Shown here in pieces: positions 41,001 through 56,000 of a stretch of 64,000 nt of DNA. The DNA comes from Elmis aenea (lineage: Eukaryota > Arthropoda > Insecta > Coleoptera > Elmidae). Numbering within the stretch: position 1 is the first letter of the stretch; every line of letters begins with the position of its first letter. A program made the position numbers and the translations under genes. The notes beneath the pieces are model-generated. The model worked only from the letters and a program-made list of their open reading frames with translations, searched no databases and was not told where the DNA came from. The stretch lies in contig OX393581.1 of the NCBI GenBank assembly GCA_947652605.1, positions 5,708,640-5,772,639 of the forward strand, given 5' to 3'.

Positions 41001-44000
41001 ATAACTGGACCATTCTCACCCCCGCACAATTGCCTAATTTTACATACCTGTTTCATCCCTTCCGCGGGGATCGATCTGTGGGTGTAAATGCGGGTTAGGC
41101 CGACTAGGAGTTGAGGTCAACACTAAAGTTTTTAAGGCAGCCACTTCAGCAGTAAGCACATCCACTTTCATCTGACTCTCTTTCAGGGTTTTCTCAGCGG
41201 TCGCTTGCTTCTCATTCGCCTCACGTACCATATTATGGGCTTCCTGAAATAGTAAGAAATGACACATATGAGACGGGGATCACTCTAAGACATTGAAATT
41301 CATAAATTATCCAACAAGTATCACGTCTCGTTTGGAATAAAATAGTTACGCCCTTCTGATAAGTATCCACGTCAAATGCTAGCTAAAATCAGTCTTGAAC
41401 ATTTGAGTAAATGCAAGAATTTTGACGAATTAGGGACACTACTCACAAACATAATGGAAGAAGAAAATGACATGAACATGAGAATACTTAATGCCAACAA
41501 AAGTGCAGGAGCTTTAAATAACCTAATTAGAGCAGAACCGTTATCTAGGAGCACCGAACTACGTTTGTATAAAACAATACTAAGACCTACAGCGATCTAT
41601 GGGTGTGAGACCTGGGTACCGAACAAAAATGCAAAGGAAGTCCTAAGAAGATGGAAAAGAAAGATAATTGGGAAAATAGTGGCAGGGAAGAGAACAGATG
41701 AGGGATATATAAAAAGAACGAACGAGGAGGTATACACAATTTTCAAAGATGCGACGAGAGACAAAAGTAATAAATGCCAGAAGAATAAAATGGCTAGGAG
41801 AGAAGGGAGGACAGCAGAATAATAAAAGAGATAGTGTGGAAAAAACCTACATACAAGAAAAAAAGAGGAAGACCCAGAAAAAGATGGAGAGAAGCTGTAA
41901 TGGCAGAACTAATAAAGAAAAACATAATGAATTGGAGGAAGAAAGCAAAAGAGAGAAGAGTGTGGAAGAATATTACCAAGCTCTGGGCCTAAACGGCCTG
42001 CAAAATAGCTTCTATATACAGGGTGTCCCCTTTATCACCGCGAATATTTTAAGTGGTGATAGAGGACCTTTTTCTAAGAAAAAATTTTAAGTAAATTTTT
42101 TTCCTAAAATCAAATGCTAAGCTCATATCAACACTTACTTGATTTTTTTACACCTCTGCATTTATAAGACTCTGTAGCCGAAAATATCAATTTTATCGTA
42201 AAATACCTTAAAGCTTTTTAATAGAACATGAAATTCTCTACAAAATTAGTTCTATTTATTTTTTGTCACAGGCAATGGTTTGAGAGTTATAAAGCAGTTT
42301 GTCCAAAAAAATGTAAAACATTTACAAAATTTGATTGTTTCTTAGACTTTGCAACCGCTGTATCTTTAAAACGAAAGGTTGTACAAAAAAACCAACGGCT
42401 CATTCCGGATAGCAAATTTTATGGGCTACAACTTTGGTCAAGGGAAATTTTTTGAAAATCAAACCGATTTTCCGGAAAAGCTGAAAATAAGGAATAGAGT
42501 GCAAAAACAAAATTTCCTACAAATATTGTTTTGTATTTAAAAATGCTTTTAAAGAGAGTGCGATTACGTGATTGAAACTGATGGAGGTCATTTTGAACAC
42601 TTATTGAAGTAATTTTGTGGTTACACGTTAAATTTATTGCGTCCAGATGGATTTGCATTGTTTTGCATTTTATCGTTTTTTTTTTCACCTTTTTCACTAT
42701 TATAAACATTTCTATGATACATTTAGTTTTATTGAACAACATATTTACCGAAGTTGTAGTCCGCTAAATGACTTATCCGCAATAGGCATCCGTTTTGCTC
42801 TACGACGTTTCGTTAAAAAGATGCGGCGTTTTTGAAAATTTACATAACTTATTTATATGCAATTTTACAATTTTTTGTTAAATTTGTTCGTTAGCTCCTT
42901 AAAAAAAATGATAAGGGGTGGTTTTCTGAAGAATTTCAAACTTCATAAAAAGCTTTGAAACTGATGAGATACATAATTTTATGAATGTTGCCGATGCTAT
43001 GGCATTTTTAAATACAAAATATCATAATTACCGGGAGTTTTTGTTTTTCGAAAACGATAAAATGCAAAACAATGCAAATCCATCTAGACGCAATAAAATT
43101 AACATGTAACCACAAAATTACTTCAATAAGTGTTCAAAATGACCTCCATCATTCAATTACGTAATCGCACTCTCTTTAAAAGCATTTTTAAATACAAAAC
43201 CATATATGTAGGATATTTTGTTTTTGCACTCTATTCCTTATTTTCAGCTTTTCCGAAAAATCGGTTTGATTTTCCTAAAATTTTACTTGTCCAAAGTTGT
43301 AGCCCATAAAATTTGCTATCCGGAATGGACCGTCGGTTTTTTTGTACAACCTTTCGTTTTAAAGATACAGCGGTTGCAAAGTCTAAGAAACAATTAAATT
43401 TTGTAAATTTTGTACATTTTTTTGTACAAACTGCTTTATAACTCTCAAACCATTGCCTGTGACAAAAAATAAATAGAACTAATTTTGTAGAGAATTTCAT
43501 GTTCTATTAAAAAGCTTTAAGGTATTTTACGATAAAATTGATATTTTCGGCTACAGAGTCTTATAAATGCAGAAGTGTAAAAAAATCAAGTAAGTGTTGA
43601 TATCAGCTTAGCATTTGATTTTAGGAAAAAAATTTACTTGAATTTTTTTCTTAGAAAAAGGTCCTCTATCACCACTTAAAATATTCGCGGTGATAACGGG
43701 GACACCCTGTATATATTAATAAAAACAATAATCGAACAAGGATTTCAGGAAAACGAAATTTAAATAAACAAGCATTTTATTAAACGCATATTCAGAGAGA
43801 TGAACGATCAGGCTTTTCATAAAACGAAGTAATTTACCATTTGCCTAAGACACATGCAACACATATCTGAAACGTCACTTCGTACTTTTAAAGTAATTGT
43901 AACATCATAGCAAATGAATGAAAAAATTGTACATTTGACCTATTTAACACGCGTTATTTAAGCAGCTGCTTCGATTACTAAGTAAATAATTGTGTAGCAT

Positions 44001-47000
44001 TTTTGTGACTACCATAAACATCGACAGATTTCAAATGATATGTTTAATTTAATATTCCAAAGTATAACACATGATAAATGCTTGAATTATTTGAGTGACT
44101 CATTTATTAATATGAAAAAGTTTAATTAATAATCACTTGCCAATTCATGAAAAAAACTGTTGCAGAGTTAGATCAGTTTTAGAACTCTCGTCTCTTCAAC
44201 ATTAATGATCTTATCAAAAATAAAACAAGAATGGTACTGGAGAAAAGACCTTAAAAGTGGTCTAGCATTTTGGGTAAAAGATATGTGATTTTAATTAAAC
44301 TATTTATATTACATTAAATCTTTGTTGTTCTACTATATTTGAGGAAAATAAAAGTATAGTTGAAAAATAGTGTTTCTATATGCACGGTTTATTTTGAGTG
44401 GTGTAAGTCCATTGGTTTTGTTTAAAAATATCTAAGGATTTGCACTTCAATCGATTCAAAAATACTGATAAATACTACTTACACTTACTAAGATTCTTCA
44501 CAATTCTATGAATTTAAATGTAAGTAAATTTATTAAGCAAATCATTTATTTTAGAATTCAATAAACCAATATTTTTGTGCTGGAGCCATTAATGAATTGA
44601 CATCATTTTCATGATTATTGAATTGTAAAATATCATTAAACTTTAATTTCACTTGAATTACGCTATGTTTTAATCCTATTGTTTAGTCTGAAGATGTGCT
44701 TACTCTCTGCAGATTTCATTAAGTTTTCAAGTTTTTGTTAAATAAATTCGCATTACACAGCAAATTCAATTGTAAAATGGTACGGTTTTACTTCTTGGCT
44801 TATCCAGCGTTAAATTAGACCACAGGAAACGGACTTAAGCCATTTGCATTATGAGTGATTAAGCAATATAATTCAACAACGAATTATTAATTGGTCAAGG
44901 CAAGTGAAAATATTAAAATAACAAACTGTAGATTGTCTACAAATAAAATTGTAGGTAAATATAAATATTTCCAAAAACGGACTGGCAACACTTTAATAAT
45001 AAACGGTTCAAATGTTAGATCAGTTCTCTTGCCTTTTTAATATTAGTGATCTTATCAAAACTAAAACAGAACTGGTACGGGAGAAGATAAAAGATGTATG
45101 ATTTTTTAAATGTGATTTCTAATAAAACTTTTGTTTATTAATTTAAGATTTTTGTTGTTTTATGTTAGGCAAAGGAAAATATAGTAAAAGATAGTTATAC
45201 AGGGTGGTCCACATAGAAGGGCCACTATATTGGAATCTCGTTAACGGTAAGAGCTACAAAGAATTTTAAATTAGACAAATTGTTCCCCTCTCTGAAACTT
45301 ATTCAGTGATGTTTTAATGTTTTAAAAAAATTCCAAGGCATGCTAGTTCATTAACAAAAATCAAAATGGGCATACTTAAAATCTTTAATAACTTGGTTAT
45401 ACTTGATGCTAATAAAATATTTTTGGGGAAAAAGTTGTAGATTGTTTTACGCGCAATAAAATAAAAAATTTAATTTGTTACAATATTTTTAAATTCATGG
45501 CACACTATAGCTTCATAGGGACTTCTTGATGAATTTTATTTGTTTTGAGCCTAAATATCAAAACAAATACATCAATTTTGTAATGATAATATGAACGTCC
45601 GTTATTATATTAGTTTCGATATCGAAGAAAAAATAAAACTCTGGATTCATTGGAAGGTATCTTTATTTTTTTTACGTTTTTTAATCCGACGTTTCGCTCA
45701 TGATTTATGAGCTTCTTCGGGGCTACAAAAGATTACAATACATAATTATACATTCTTGATATGCAGATATTGTATTAAAATAATTAACCAAATGTATTGT
45801 AATCTTTGGTAGCTCTGAAAAAGCTCATAAAATCATGAGCGAAACTTCGGATTAAAAACCGTAAAAAAATAAAGATACTGTCCAGTAAATCCAGAGTTTT
45901 ATTTTTTCTTCGATATCGAAACTAAATACATTAAACCGTACATTATTGAAAAGAGAAAAAAAAAGCTTCTTCGTGCGGTAATAGCCAACTATGATTTCCA
46001 TTTAAAAAAAAATGCAAGTTTGTAATTTATCTAACCAGGGAAGGTCACGATACGTTGTCGCTAGTATTTGATTAAGGCTTGATTGCATTACGAACATTAT
46101 AACTAAATGTTATGCAGAGTTATACGTGCCACTGGCCATTTTCTTCGGAAAAATAGGGGGAAAACTGAAAAATTGGTATACAAAGGTTATTTTTGCGATC
46201 GCGTTGGCCATGAAACCGTCAGAGACAAAATCTAAATTCTTCTATTTACCAATGCGCGCATCCTTTGCAAGTAAAATGATGCAAAGTTTTTGAAAAAATC
46301 TTAAACGGTTCCGGAGAAAAACGCAAAAAACGAGAGCTTTGTAAAAATGGTTTTCCCTATGTTTTAAACGCCTATGCAAGTCGCATAGATTATAGTTGTA
46401 CCGATATACCACAACTTCTCAGATCATAGCGCTTATGCAGGGGTTTCGTTTTTGACGTTTTCTCCGGAACCGTTTAAGATATTTTTAAAAACTTTGCACC
46501 ATTTTACTTGCAAGGGATGCCCGCATTGGTAAATAGAAAAATTTCGATTTCATCTCTGACGGTTTCATGGCCAACGCGATCGCAAAAATAACCTTTGTAT
46601 ACCAATTTTTCAGTTTTTCCCCTATTTTTCCGAAGGAAATGGTCAGTGGCACGTATAACTCTGCAAAACATTTAGTTTTGATGTTCTTGATGCAATAAAC
46701 ACAGCCTTGATCAGATTCTAGCGACAACGTATAGTGACCCTCCCTTGCAAGACTTTAAACAATATTGAAACGAATGAATGCTTTCATTTTACAGTGTGTA
46801 GAAAAATCTACAACTTTTTTTCAAAAAATATTTTTGTACCATCAAGTATAATCGAGTTAATAACGATTCAAAAAAAGCCCATTTTGATTTTCGTTTATTA
46901 TCTAGCGTACTTTTTTTAAACATTAAAGCATCACTGAATAGGTCTCAGAAAGAGGAACAATTTTTCTAATTTAAACTTCTTTGAAGTTCTTACCGTTTAA

Positions 47001-50000
47001 GAGATTCCAATAGTCTCCTTCTATTTGGACCACCATGTACAACCAAGATCTATGAGTATTATCATAAACTTTGGTGGCTTATTTTTACTCGCAGCCTCAC
47101 TATGTAAACTAAGGCCGGTATAGATAAATATTTATACACGATAAAGACAAAGTCTACAAGACAACAACAAAAAAAAAATCAATAGATATTCGTTGGCCTT
47201 AGATACTATTTCCGTGAACACTTTAACTTATTATGCAAACAGCAAAGTTTAATTTTCTAGTAAACCAATTTCATTACAAAGTTAAATGTAGGTGTGTTAT
47301 GTAATCAATAGGCGGCGACCATTTACTCGAACGTGCAGAGTTAACACAATCGTCTAACACATCCACGATAAGCAATACATATTTATTTACTTACAAAATT
47401 GAGGTTACTGTCTAATTTATCAATTTCCAACCGAAGTTCCCGCAAACTAAAACTAAGGCCCTTTTGCAGTGTGCGCCTTTTATCGCTCATTTCACCAGCA
47501 TCGGCCAATTTACCACTGCAAGAAGAGATTTTCACTCAAGTTTAACACCTTGCTTCGTAGTAAATGACTTCTGCTGGAATCGTGTATGAGTAAATCGCGT
47601 TATCTGGTCGAATTTCCGTCGAAAACCATAACGAATTTGCGTGACGTAACGTTCCTGGTAAAGGTTATTAAGTATTTTTTAATAATTTCGTGCCCGCTTG
47701 ATCGAGATTACGGTGGTAAGTGCTCGCGGGGTCAGTCACCTGCATTATTGTTAACCTGCAAGGTTGTATATGAACAATGCGAGCTGCAACAAAAACTTTC
47801 ACTCAGAGCGGAATGCAAATTGTCGTAGGAACTGTTCGCTTTTTAAAATTGGCGGTTGTATCCGCAAAATTAACGCCGATAACAACTGAAAGCTGCGAGG
47901 GAACATTTTTTTCGGCGAAAGTGCTATTTTTTTTTATTGCCAGCGGTTTGATATGTCGACCGCAATCTAGTCACACGCGGCATACATGTATGAGGTTCTA
48001 TTAGCTAAATGAAATTCAAGACTGGAAGCAAGAGACGAGGAAAGTGGGCAATAAAACTGGTGTACTACATAAAATGTTAATTATTTTTAGGTGAAACTGT
48101 ATTCGTTACAAACACGAACTTAAGCACGATTTACCGAATTATTTTTAAAAAGAAATCCCATGGAGAAAACGGGGAAGCTCCTGATTGGGAAGAAATCCTA
48201 CAAGAAAACAATGAAATCAGATTTACAACACCTAATGAAGTAATTACTGAAATTAAAGAAAACATTAACCCGAAAAAGCTCCTGGGTTTGATTTAATTAC
48301 TGGTGAAGTGGTAAGACATCTCCCAAGGAGAGCCACTGTAAAACTGACCATCCTAATATACGCTGCCTTTAGGCTCAAGTACGTACTTAGGCTGTGGAAA
48401 GTTGCAGAGGTGATAATGATGATCCCTAAATTAGAAAAACCTCCCCATGCAGTTACACCTAACCGGCCAATATCATTATTGCCTAATATATCGAAACTGT
48501 TCGAAAAGCTGTTGCTCAAAAGAAAGAAACTGATAATAGGAGAAAAAGAGCTAATTTCCTCTCATCAATTTGGATTTAGAAATAAACATTCAACTATTGA
48601 CTAAGTACATAGAATTACGAATGTCATAGAAAAAGCCCTAAAAGAAAAGAAAGTTTGTTCTACTATCGTTCTAGACGTAGCGCAGGCTTTCGACAAAGTG
48701 TGGCATGATTGTTTAAATTATAAACTAGGATCGCTCTTGCCAAAATAATACTCACAAATTCTTCAGTCCTACATCTCAGAGAGACACTTCAGAATAAAGC
48801 AAGAAGAATCTTGTTCAGAACGTAGGGAAATTAAAGCAGGAGTTCCACAAGGAAGCGTACTAGGTCCGGGCCTATACCTATTGTATACTTGTGATATTCC
48901 AAAGTTAGAAAACAATACTGTAGCGACCTTTGCCGACGACACCGCTATTTTAGCAGTAGGAAAAAACAATATAGAAACAATATAGAAATTACAAGCAGCT
49001 GCCAATCAGATCAACAAGTGGACAAAAAAATGGCGAATAAAGTTAAATGAAACTAAGTCAGTACATGCCAATTTTACCATAAAGGGAATTGAACATGTAC
49101 CAATCAACTTAAATAGTAAACAAATTTCATACTCCAACACAGCAAAATACTTAGGTATTACGCTGGACGCTAAGCTATGCTGGAAGGCTCATGTCAAGAA
49201 AAAAAAAGGAAAAAATAGGTATCAAATGTAAAAAAATATACTGGCTTATTGGGAGGAATTCCTCTTTGTCCCTACATAATAAACTTTTGCTATACAATCA
49301 AATTTTAAAGCCTGTATGGACATATGGGATACAGCTATGGGGATGCACCAAACAGAGTAATATTCAGATAATCCATAGATTCCAAAACAAAACACTAAGG
49401 TATTGCAGAAATAGTGACATACATCGGGACCTCAACATGGGCAATTATAGAAAATTAGGAATTTTATTGTTTAGCTTTTTCTCCGAAACAAGGAAGGCCA
49501 AAAATTCGATAAAATAACATTGCCACTATATAAAAACTGCAGACCTATTACATTAGCTAAATATAACAAAACGATGAGACAAACAAACGTGACAAACAAA
49601 TATTAACTTTTTACGGCCTATTCATTCTCGAAGCTATCCTTTTCGTAAGAAATAATTTTGATCTGTTCGAAGTGAATATAAGAAACCATGCAGCCAATAC
49701 CAGACATAAAACAAATCTAAAGCCCGATTGCTTCAAATATACTTATCTTCAAAAAAATGTTGCCTCTATAATTATTGCAATATATAACAAATTTAATACA
49801 TCACCTGAGAGTATAAAAAATCTACCCACCCCCGACTTGAAGAAAAGATTAAGAAATGTCCTAATCTCTAAAGCTTACTATGGAGTTAGTGAATATCTTA
49901 ATGACGCTTACTTTAAAAACTCTTTTAAGTAAATATAATTTTAAGTTGTGTATATATTCGTATATATGTGTATTATTATTTTCATTATTGTGACATGTTC

Positions 50001-53000
50001 TATGCCTTTTTGGATTTTTCAGAACAAATAAAGACTACTACTATATTGCCTTGTATACTACAATTATTTGAAGAAACTGTGTCAGACGCCAACTAAATAG
50101 GATATGAGTAAGAGTCGTTAATTTTATCTATCCTTAAAATGATGTTTTAACATTATGTCACCTAAATCAATAAGTTAGTTAAACTGTTATTTTTAGTTCG
50201 TTTATAATAGTTGTCATTACGTAACTCAAAAATAAGTTAATTAAATAGTTAAACTATTATTGTTAGTTCGTTTAAAAATAATTATGATAAACTTTTCCCT
50301 TAAATATTTACTTTAGATGAATAAAACACGACAAAAAATAACAAATTTTTATTGTTTTTATTACAATTATTTTTTATGTTATTGTTTTTCAATTATATAG
50401 CTTAAAGCAAAATTGCAAAACTAAAAGATAAATGTGGTACAAGTAACGTTTTTGAAAATTCATTATTTTTGCAAATAATGGATAAGCTGGGAAAAATACT
50501 GACGTTAGAAAAAGAAATTATCGAAAGATGGGGAAATTATTTTACGGAGTTATTGAAAAGTGATAACATAAAACATGATGAGGAAGAAGAGCAATTGCAG
50601 GAGGAATACGAAACAATTGAACAAGAATATGAACAAGAAATAACCGAAGATGAGTTGGATAGAGCGATGCATAAAGTAAAAATTGGAAAAGCAGCAGGCC
50701 ATTTTATCTGATATAATTGAATACATGGGAGTAGATGGAAGGAAAAAGATATTCCAAAGGACTGGGAGGTATCTTTTATATTATCGATATTCAAGACTGG
50801 CTATAGTTTAAAAAATGCGAAAATTATAGAGGCATATCTCTTCTTAGTGTAGTAGAAAAATTATCTTAAAGAATTTTGGAGGAGACATTAAGGAAACATT
50901 TTGAAAGAAATTTGGAAGAGGCGCAGTGTGGCTTGAGGCCGGGTAGAAGATAGGATGGAAAATGAAGATGGAGGAAAAAAAAATAGAGGAAGACCAAGAA
51001 TAAAATGGGAAAAAGAAGTGAGGCTGAGACTAGAAGAAAAAGGAGTCAGCTGGAGAGATGTGCCACAATTAGCTAACGATAGACAGGAGTGAAGAAACTT
51101 AATACAGAAATAGAAAAGCATATCTCGACACGTACAAGAGGAACCGATTAAGAAGAAGTAAGATTATTTTTGAAAGTGTTGTAAATCCACTTGCGATAAA
51201 CAAAAAATTTAATTTAGCAATACAACTAAGTTCAAGTAAAAACCACTTAATTTTTCGAAGGATCTTTTGCGTACCAGACCAGTTTCAAGACCGTGGTGAA
51301 CTATACAAAGCTAATTAAAGAGTAACAGTAATTTTTTTGATTGAAATAACGAAATTCTTTCCAACCGGATGCGATCCAATTAATATTTCCCATAAATTAT
51401 CGTTATAATTATATTATTTCCGTTTAATCTCGATCGCTTTCTAAACAAATTACTTTGTTAGCCTTGCTGCAATTAACTGAGACGCGATTATAAACCGCAT
51501 ATTGATTTTTTAAATTGCAAACAGCACCTGTGCGAAACTTTATTATTGTTTACGAGTAATTGTAGTTTAGCGCATACATTTCTGTCTTAAAAACATTGCT
51601 AATTATTCTCGATAAAGGAAATCACAGTTCAGTGCAAAATGACGCATAGAATTCTGCTTACAGTGCAAGTTCCACGTAAATTAAATTGTTCGTTTGAATA
51701 ATTGCAGCTGTTTCGTTCTGAAAGTATAATAATTTGTAGTAATTACGTTGGTTAACAAAGATATCCGTTTATGTACAGATTAATTAATGAATTTTCAACT
51801 TAACAGCTTTGCATATCTTAAGAGTTACAAGAGAACAATGTCTCTTTGGAATGTGCTGTGTCTCTAATATTAATGTTAGAAGCAGTAACAATTTAACTGG
51901 ATGTGGTGTCTTAAGAGAAGTCTTATTTTAGTAAGCCGATTTTTAATCATACCGTTTGGCTTTATTTTTTAATAATAATTGCCTAATCCTATTTGTTATC
52001 AACACTAGATTCTTTGGGCAAGGAAGTAACTTTTTAGTTTCACATGGATCGATGCAAAATTTTTGATTTTGTGAGGGTAGACTCAATTTTAATGTAAAGT
52101 ATGTTTAAAAATAGACATGGCGTTTGTAATAGTATGATATCGCATAGAAAAATCGTGATTTTCCTTTTATGAAACCTGGGAGAGAAGTAATGGAATAAAT
52201 TTGTATACAAATTGAACAGACGGTTTTTTCTGCAGTTCTGAACGCTCATAGCAGGTTGTAATTGAAAAATGCTTCAAGTTCACTGCTACAAAATTTCAGG
52301 CTTAAGCTTGTTCAAATAAAATTGTTTTATATAAACCATTTATAATTATAAGTTAATAACACATTATTATGTTCCAGGTCTATGTTTTTCGTTTATTTTT
52401 AGGAGTACGACAACAGTAAGTACAACAAACCTTGCATTTTATTAAATAGCTAAAATTCTGCATAAAATAAGAAACCTACACATGAATTTGAAATTTTATT
52501 ATACTGTAAACGCCAGTGAGTTATTAAATTCCTAATAAATAAAATTGTGATGACAGAAAATCTGTAACGTTTCGTATCTTTTGTAAACATTTTCATACTT
52601 TTAATGATACATTATCTGACAATTAAAATCTATAAGACAGTAGTTCTAAACCAGGGGTCCATGAACCCCCAAGGGGTACAAGAAACTTCTATATGAGGTA
52701 CGTGTCAAATACAATGACCGGAAAATTTATTGGTAAAAAGCAAGAACCAAAAATTTTCGCTCTAAATATTTTTACATTGCGTGTTTTATGCACAAATAGA
52801 GTTCTTATGAAATGTCGAATAGTTGAAGCCGTTTCTAACAAAAGACGCCCAAGCGTCGATACCTCTTTTGCAATATATACCGCATATATGGATGACAACA
52901 CACGCTGTAAATGGTTAAACATTCCTGTTTACTTTAAATTTTTGTAAAACATAATCCACATTATATGAATTATTATGTACAAATACAATGTTATCGTTTT

Positions 53001-56000
53001 GCGATAAGAACACATATTTATGATTGTAATACAGCATCATAGATTGTAAATAAAATAGTACATTTCAAACCTGTGTCCTTTAATAGTTGTTATCAGATAT
53101 AATGGTACCATTCTGAATGATAATCAAAACTAATTGTGAGGTGTACATGTTATTTACGTCAATATTAGTCATGGTAGATGCGTGCAAGGAATTTTCCACA
53201 AAATGGAACATTTTGGACTTGACAGTGATAAATTAATTTAAAAAAGTAATAGAGCGCGTGGGTTTAATCTGGAAGACCTGAAGATGGGCGTAGGTTGAAG
53301 GAACAATAATACTGTTTTAAATTCATGCCAAAACATTATTTTTCAATAGGAGGTGCTTCAATTTTGCAAAAGTAATTTTTAGTAATGTATATTTGAATTA
53401 ATGTGATGCAGTTAGCTCATAACAAATACCAAGATGAAACTAATTTACCTACAAGTTTTACCAAAGGTTTAATATTTTTTTGCACTGTTAGTTTAGAGAA
53501 AGCCCAACAAGGGCCCCATCTTTCGTTAAAACGTTTTTCACCAAAGAAACTGTTTTAAAGCTTTTCTTAAATAATTTTTTTAACTTAAAAAAACTGAAGG
53601 AATTTAATTATTCTTTTATTCACATCTTTTAATTACTTCCGAACGACACCCTATATTTTTTCGTCATTAGAAAACTCTTGAAATCCCTTATACCATGATA
53701 TTTACCTGTTGCGAGAAACTTTTTTTATGAATGAAGCAAACATTAGATCAAAGTAGCCAGTGAAAAACTTATGCAACAATAGAAAGTAGTTAAAATAGTT
53801 CGATAAACTGCTAATGACAGAAACAATGTTCAGATAATAAACAAATTTGTGTTATGACTTAAAAATGGTCACAACAAATCATACCAGTTTTAAAATGATT
53901 ACTTGTTGATAAACGCAATTATTGTTAATGATGTCATGTCCTCCCATTAGGAAGAGAAATTCTCGACGATAGTAGCTGCGATTTTGTCGAATACACATGC
54001 TTCACCAAAGAGTTCCTTCAACTTTTATTACAAACATTATTTAGCGTTGTTCGTGCTAAAATCGGAAATGAAAAAACTTCGACAAATCAAAAGTTTTTCC
54101 TGTTATTACGAATACAAACAGCAGGGACGTCTAATCACTTCCAGTAAACTGAACGTTTGTCATAACCGGTAAAATAATGTTAATAATAAACGATGAATAA
54201 TGTTATATTAAGAGAATAGTTCTAAATGACGAATACGCAATTAGCAACAATTTCATTGAGTGTTGTCCGAGTCTAATTTTGAGCCACTTTCCTGGATTGC
54301 CTGGTTTAAGAACCATAATCTTGCCACTTTCCACACTTCTGGTACATAATTAAGGCAAACATGATTTTGTTTATCAAGAAAATTTAAACCATCTTGTCTT
54401 TCACTACTTTTTAACAATGGCAGCAGATACGATTCAACGGAAAGTCGGATAAACGCGAATAAAAGGTAAAAGACAGCAAAACATCATTATACATTGGTAA
54501 CTGTTGAGTATTTGTTCAAGTGTGAAGTTTTTTTTATGTTTATCTAAAGCAAGCTTGGCATTTTTACCAACCCAAAAGAATTAAATTGCATGTTATTATT
54601 TAGTCATGAGCCCTTCTACTGCTAAGTGTATGTAGGATTGTTGAGTTGAGTTGTGCTGACTTTTTTCCATGTTTTTCTGTCTTGTGCTGGCTTTATTATG
54701 TCTTTCCATTTGATGTTTTTATCTGTTGCTGCTTTTTTAACTTCGTCTTGCCAGGTTTCTCTCGGTCTACCTCTTTTGTTTTCCCCCTGTGATCTTGCTT
54801 CAGAGGCTTTTCTGGTTAGCCTTTCTTCTTGCATCCTATAAATGTGACCCAACCATCCCAGCTGTCTCTCTTGTATTTTTGTTTCTACTAATTTTATCTT
54901 TAATTATTCTCTAAAAATGTTTCATTTCTGATTCTATCTTTTTTGGTTTTTCCTTGGATTTTTCTTAGAAACCTCATTTCAGCTGCATTCACTCGGCTAC
55001 TATTTTTGTTTCTGAGTGTCCACGTTTTACTTCCGTATAAAATTGCCGTAGTTACTACCTTTTTGACCACTTCGACTTTTGTTCGTTTTGCAAAAAAATG
55101 TTGTTCTTAAACTGTGAAATATTCTCCCCACCTGTCCTTTTGCTTATTTCCTTGTCCACTCCTCCATTTTTCTCTATGATCACTCCTAAATATCTACCTG
55201 TTCCAACCTAAGCCCATTTCAAGTGATGTTATGCCCTTTGTTCTCTGTTGTAACGATCATAGTTTTAGTTTTTTCGGTATTTATGTTTACATCGATGTTT
55301 TTCAATTCTAGGTTTAGAGTTTCTAGATTATGTTGCAGATTTCTTTCTGTTTCTGCGATTAAGACCATGTCGTCTGCAAACATTAGCTTCGTTGTGTTTA
55401 TTTTTTCCATTTTCCAGTTGCCTAGGTGAAACGGTCTCATTTTTTGTTTTACTTCTTTAATTACCCCATCCATAGCTACTGAGAATGATAATGGACTGAG
55501 CACGCATCCTTGTTTTAAGCCCTCTTTTCCGATTCTTTATTTGGGGTTCTTACAATATTTACCGTTTTTTCGTGCATCGCTTTTATTATGTCGATTGTTT
55601 CTATTTCTATTCCCTTATTTCTTAGGCCCCTCCATACGTCTCGTCTTTTGATTTTATCGAATGTTTTTTACAATCTATAAAACATAAATGTATTTCCTTG
55701 TTTTTTTGTTAAGCTCTTTTCTATTGTTTGTATTAATATAAAGACTGGGTCTTGTGTACTCCTTCCTCTTCTGAAACCGTATTGGGATTCTTCTAGTGTG
55801 CTTTTTATTTTTTCTTATATATAATCTGCCTTCCATTACTCTTGCCAGTATTTTCCCTGGTACACACATTATTGTTATTCCTCTATAGTCTATACTTAGA
55901 ACGATCCCGTTTGTCCCTTTTCTTGTAGAATGGTAGGCATGTAATTTGTTAAACAAACAGCAGAAATTCAAGCCAAACACATAAGTATTGACGATTATAT

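Larger units (their letters stand above)
45197..47042. repeat. Foldback element carrying two nested insertions
   Basis: Outer ends TATACAGGGTGGTCCACAT and TTTGGACCACCATGTAC. Arms pair around ATTGGAATCTCGTTAACGGT and its counterpart near 46995-47015. Nested inside are an inverted-repeat MITE at 45612-45923 and a full 700-bp family copy at 46034-46750. Confidence 0.75.

Noticed and set aside
42228..43500. Two similar ORFs on opposite strands as duplicated genes
   Set aside because: They are the two arms of one foldback element, so the same short frame appears on both strands.
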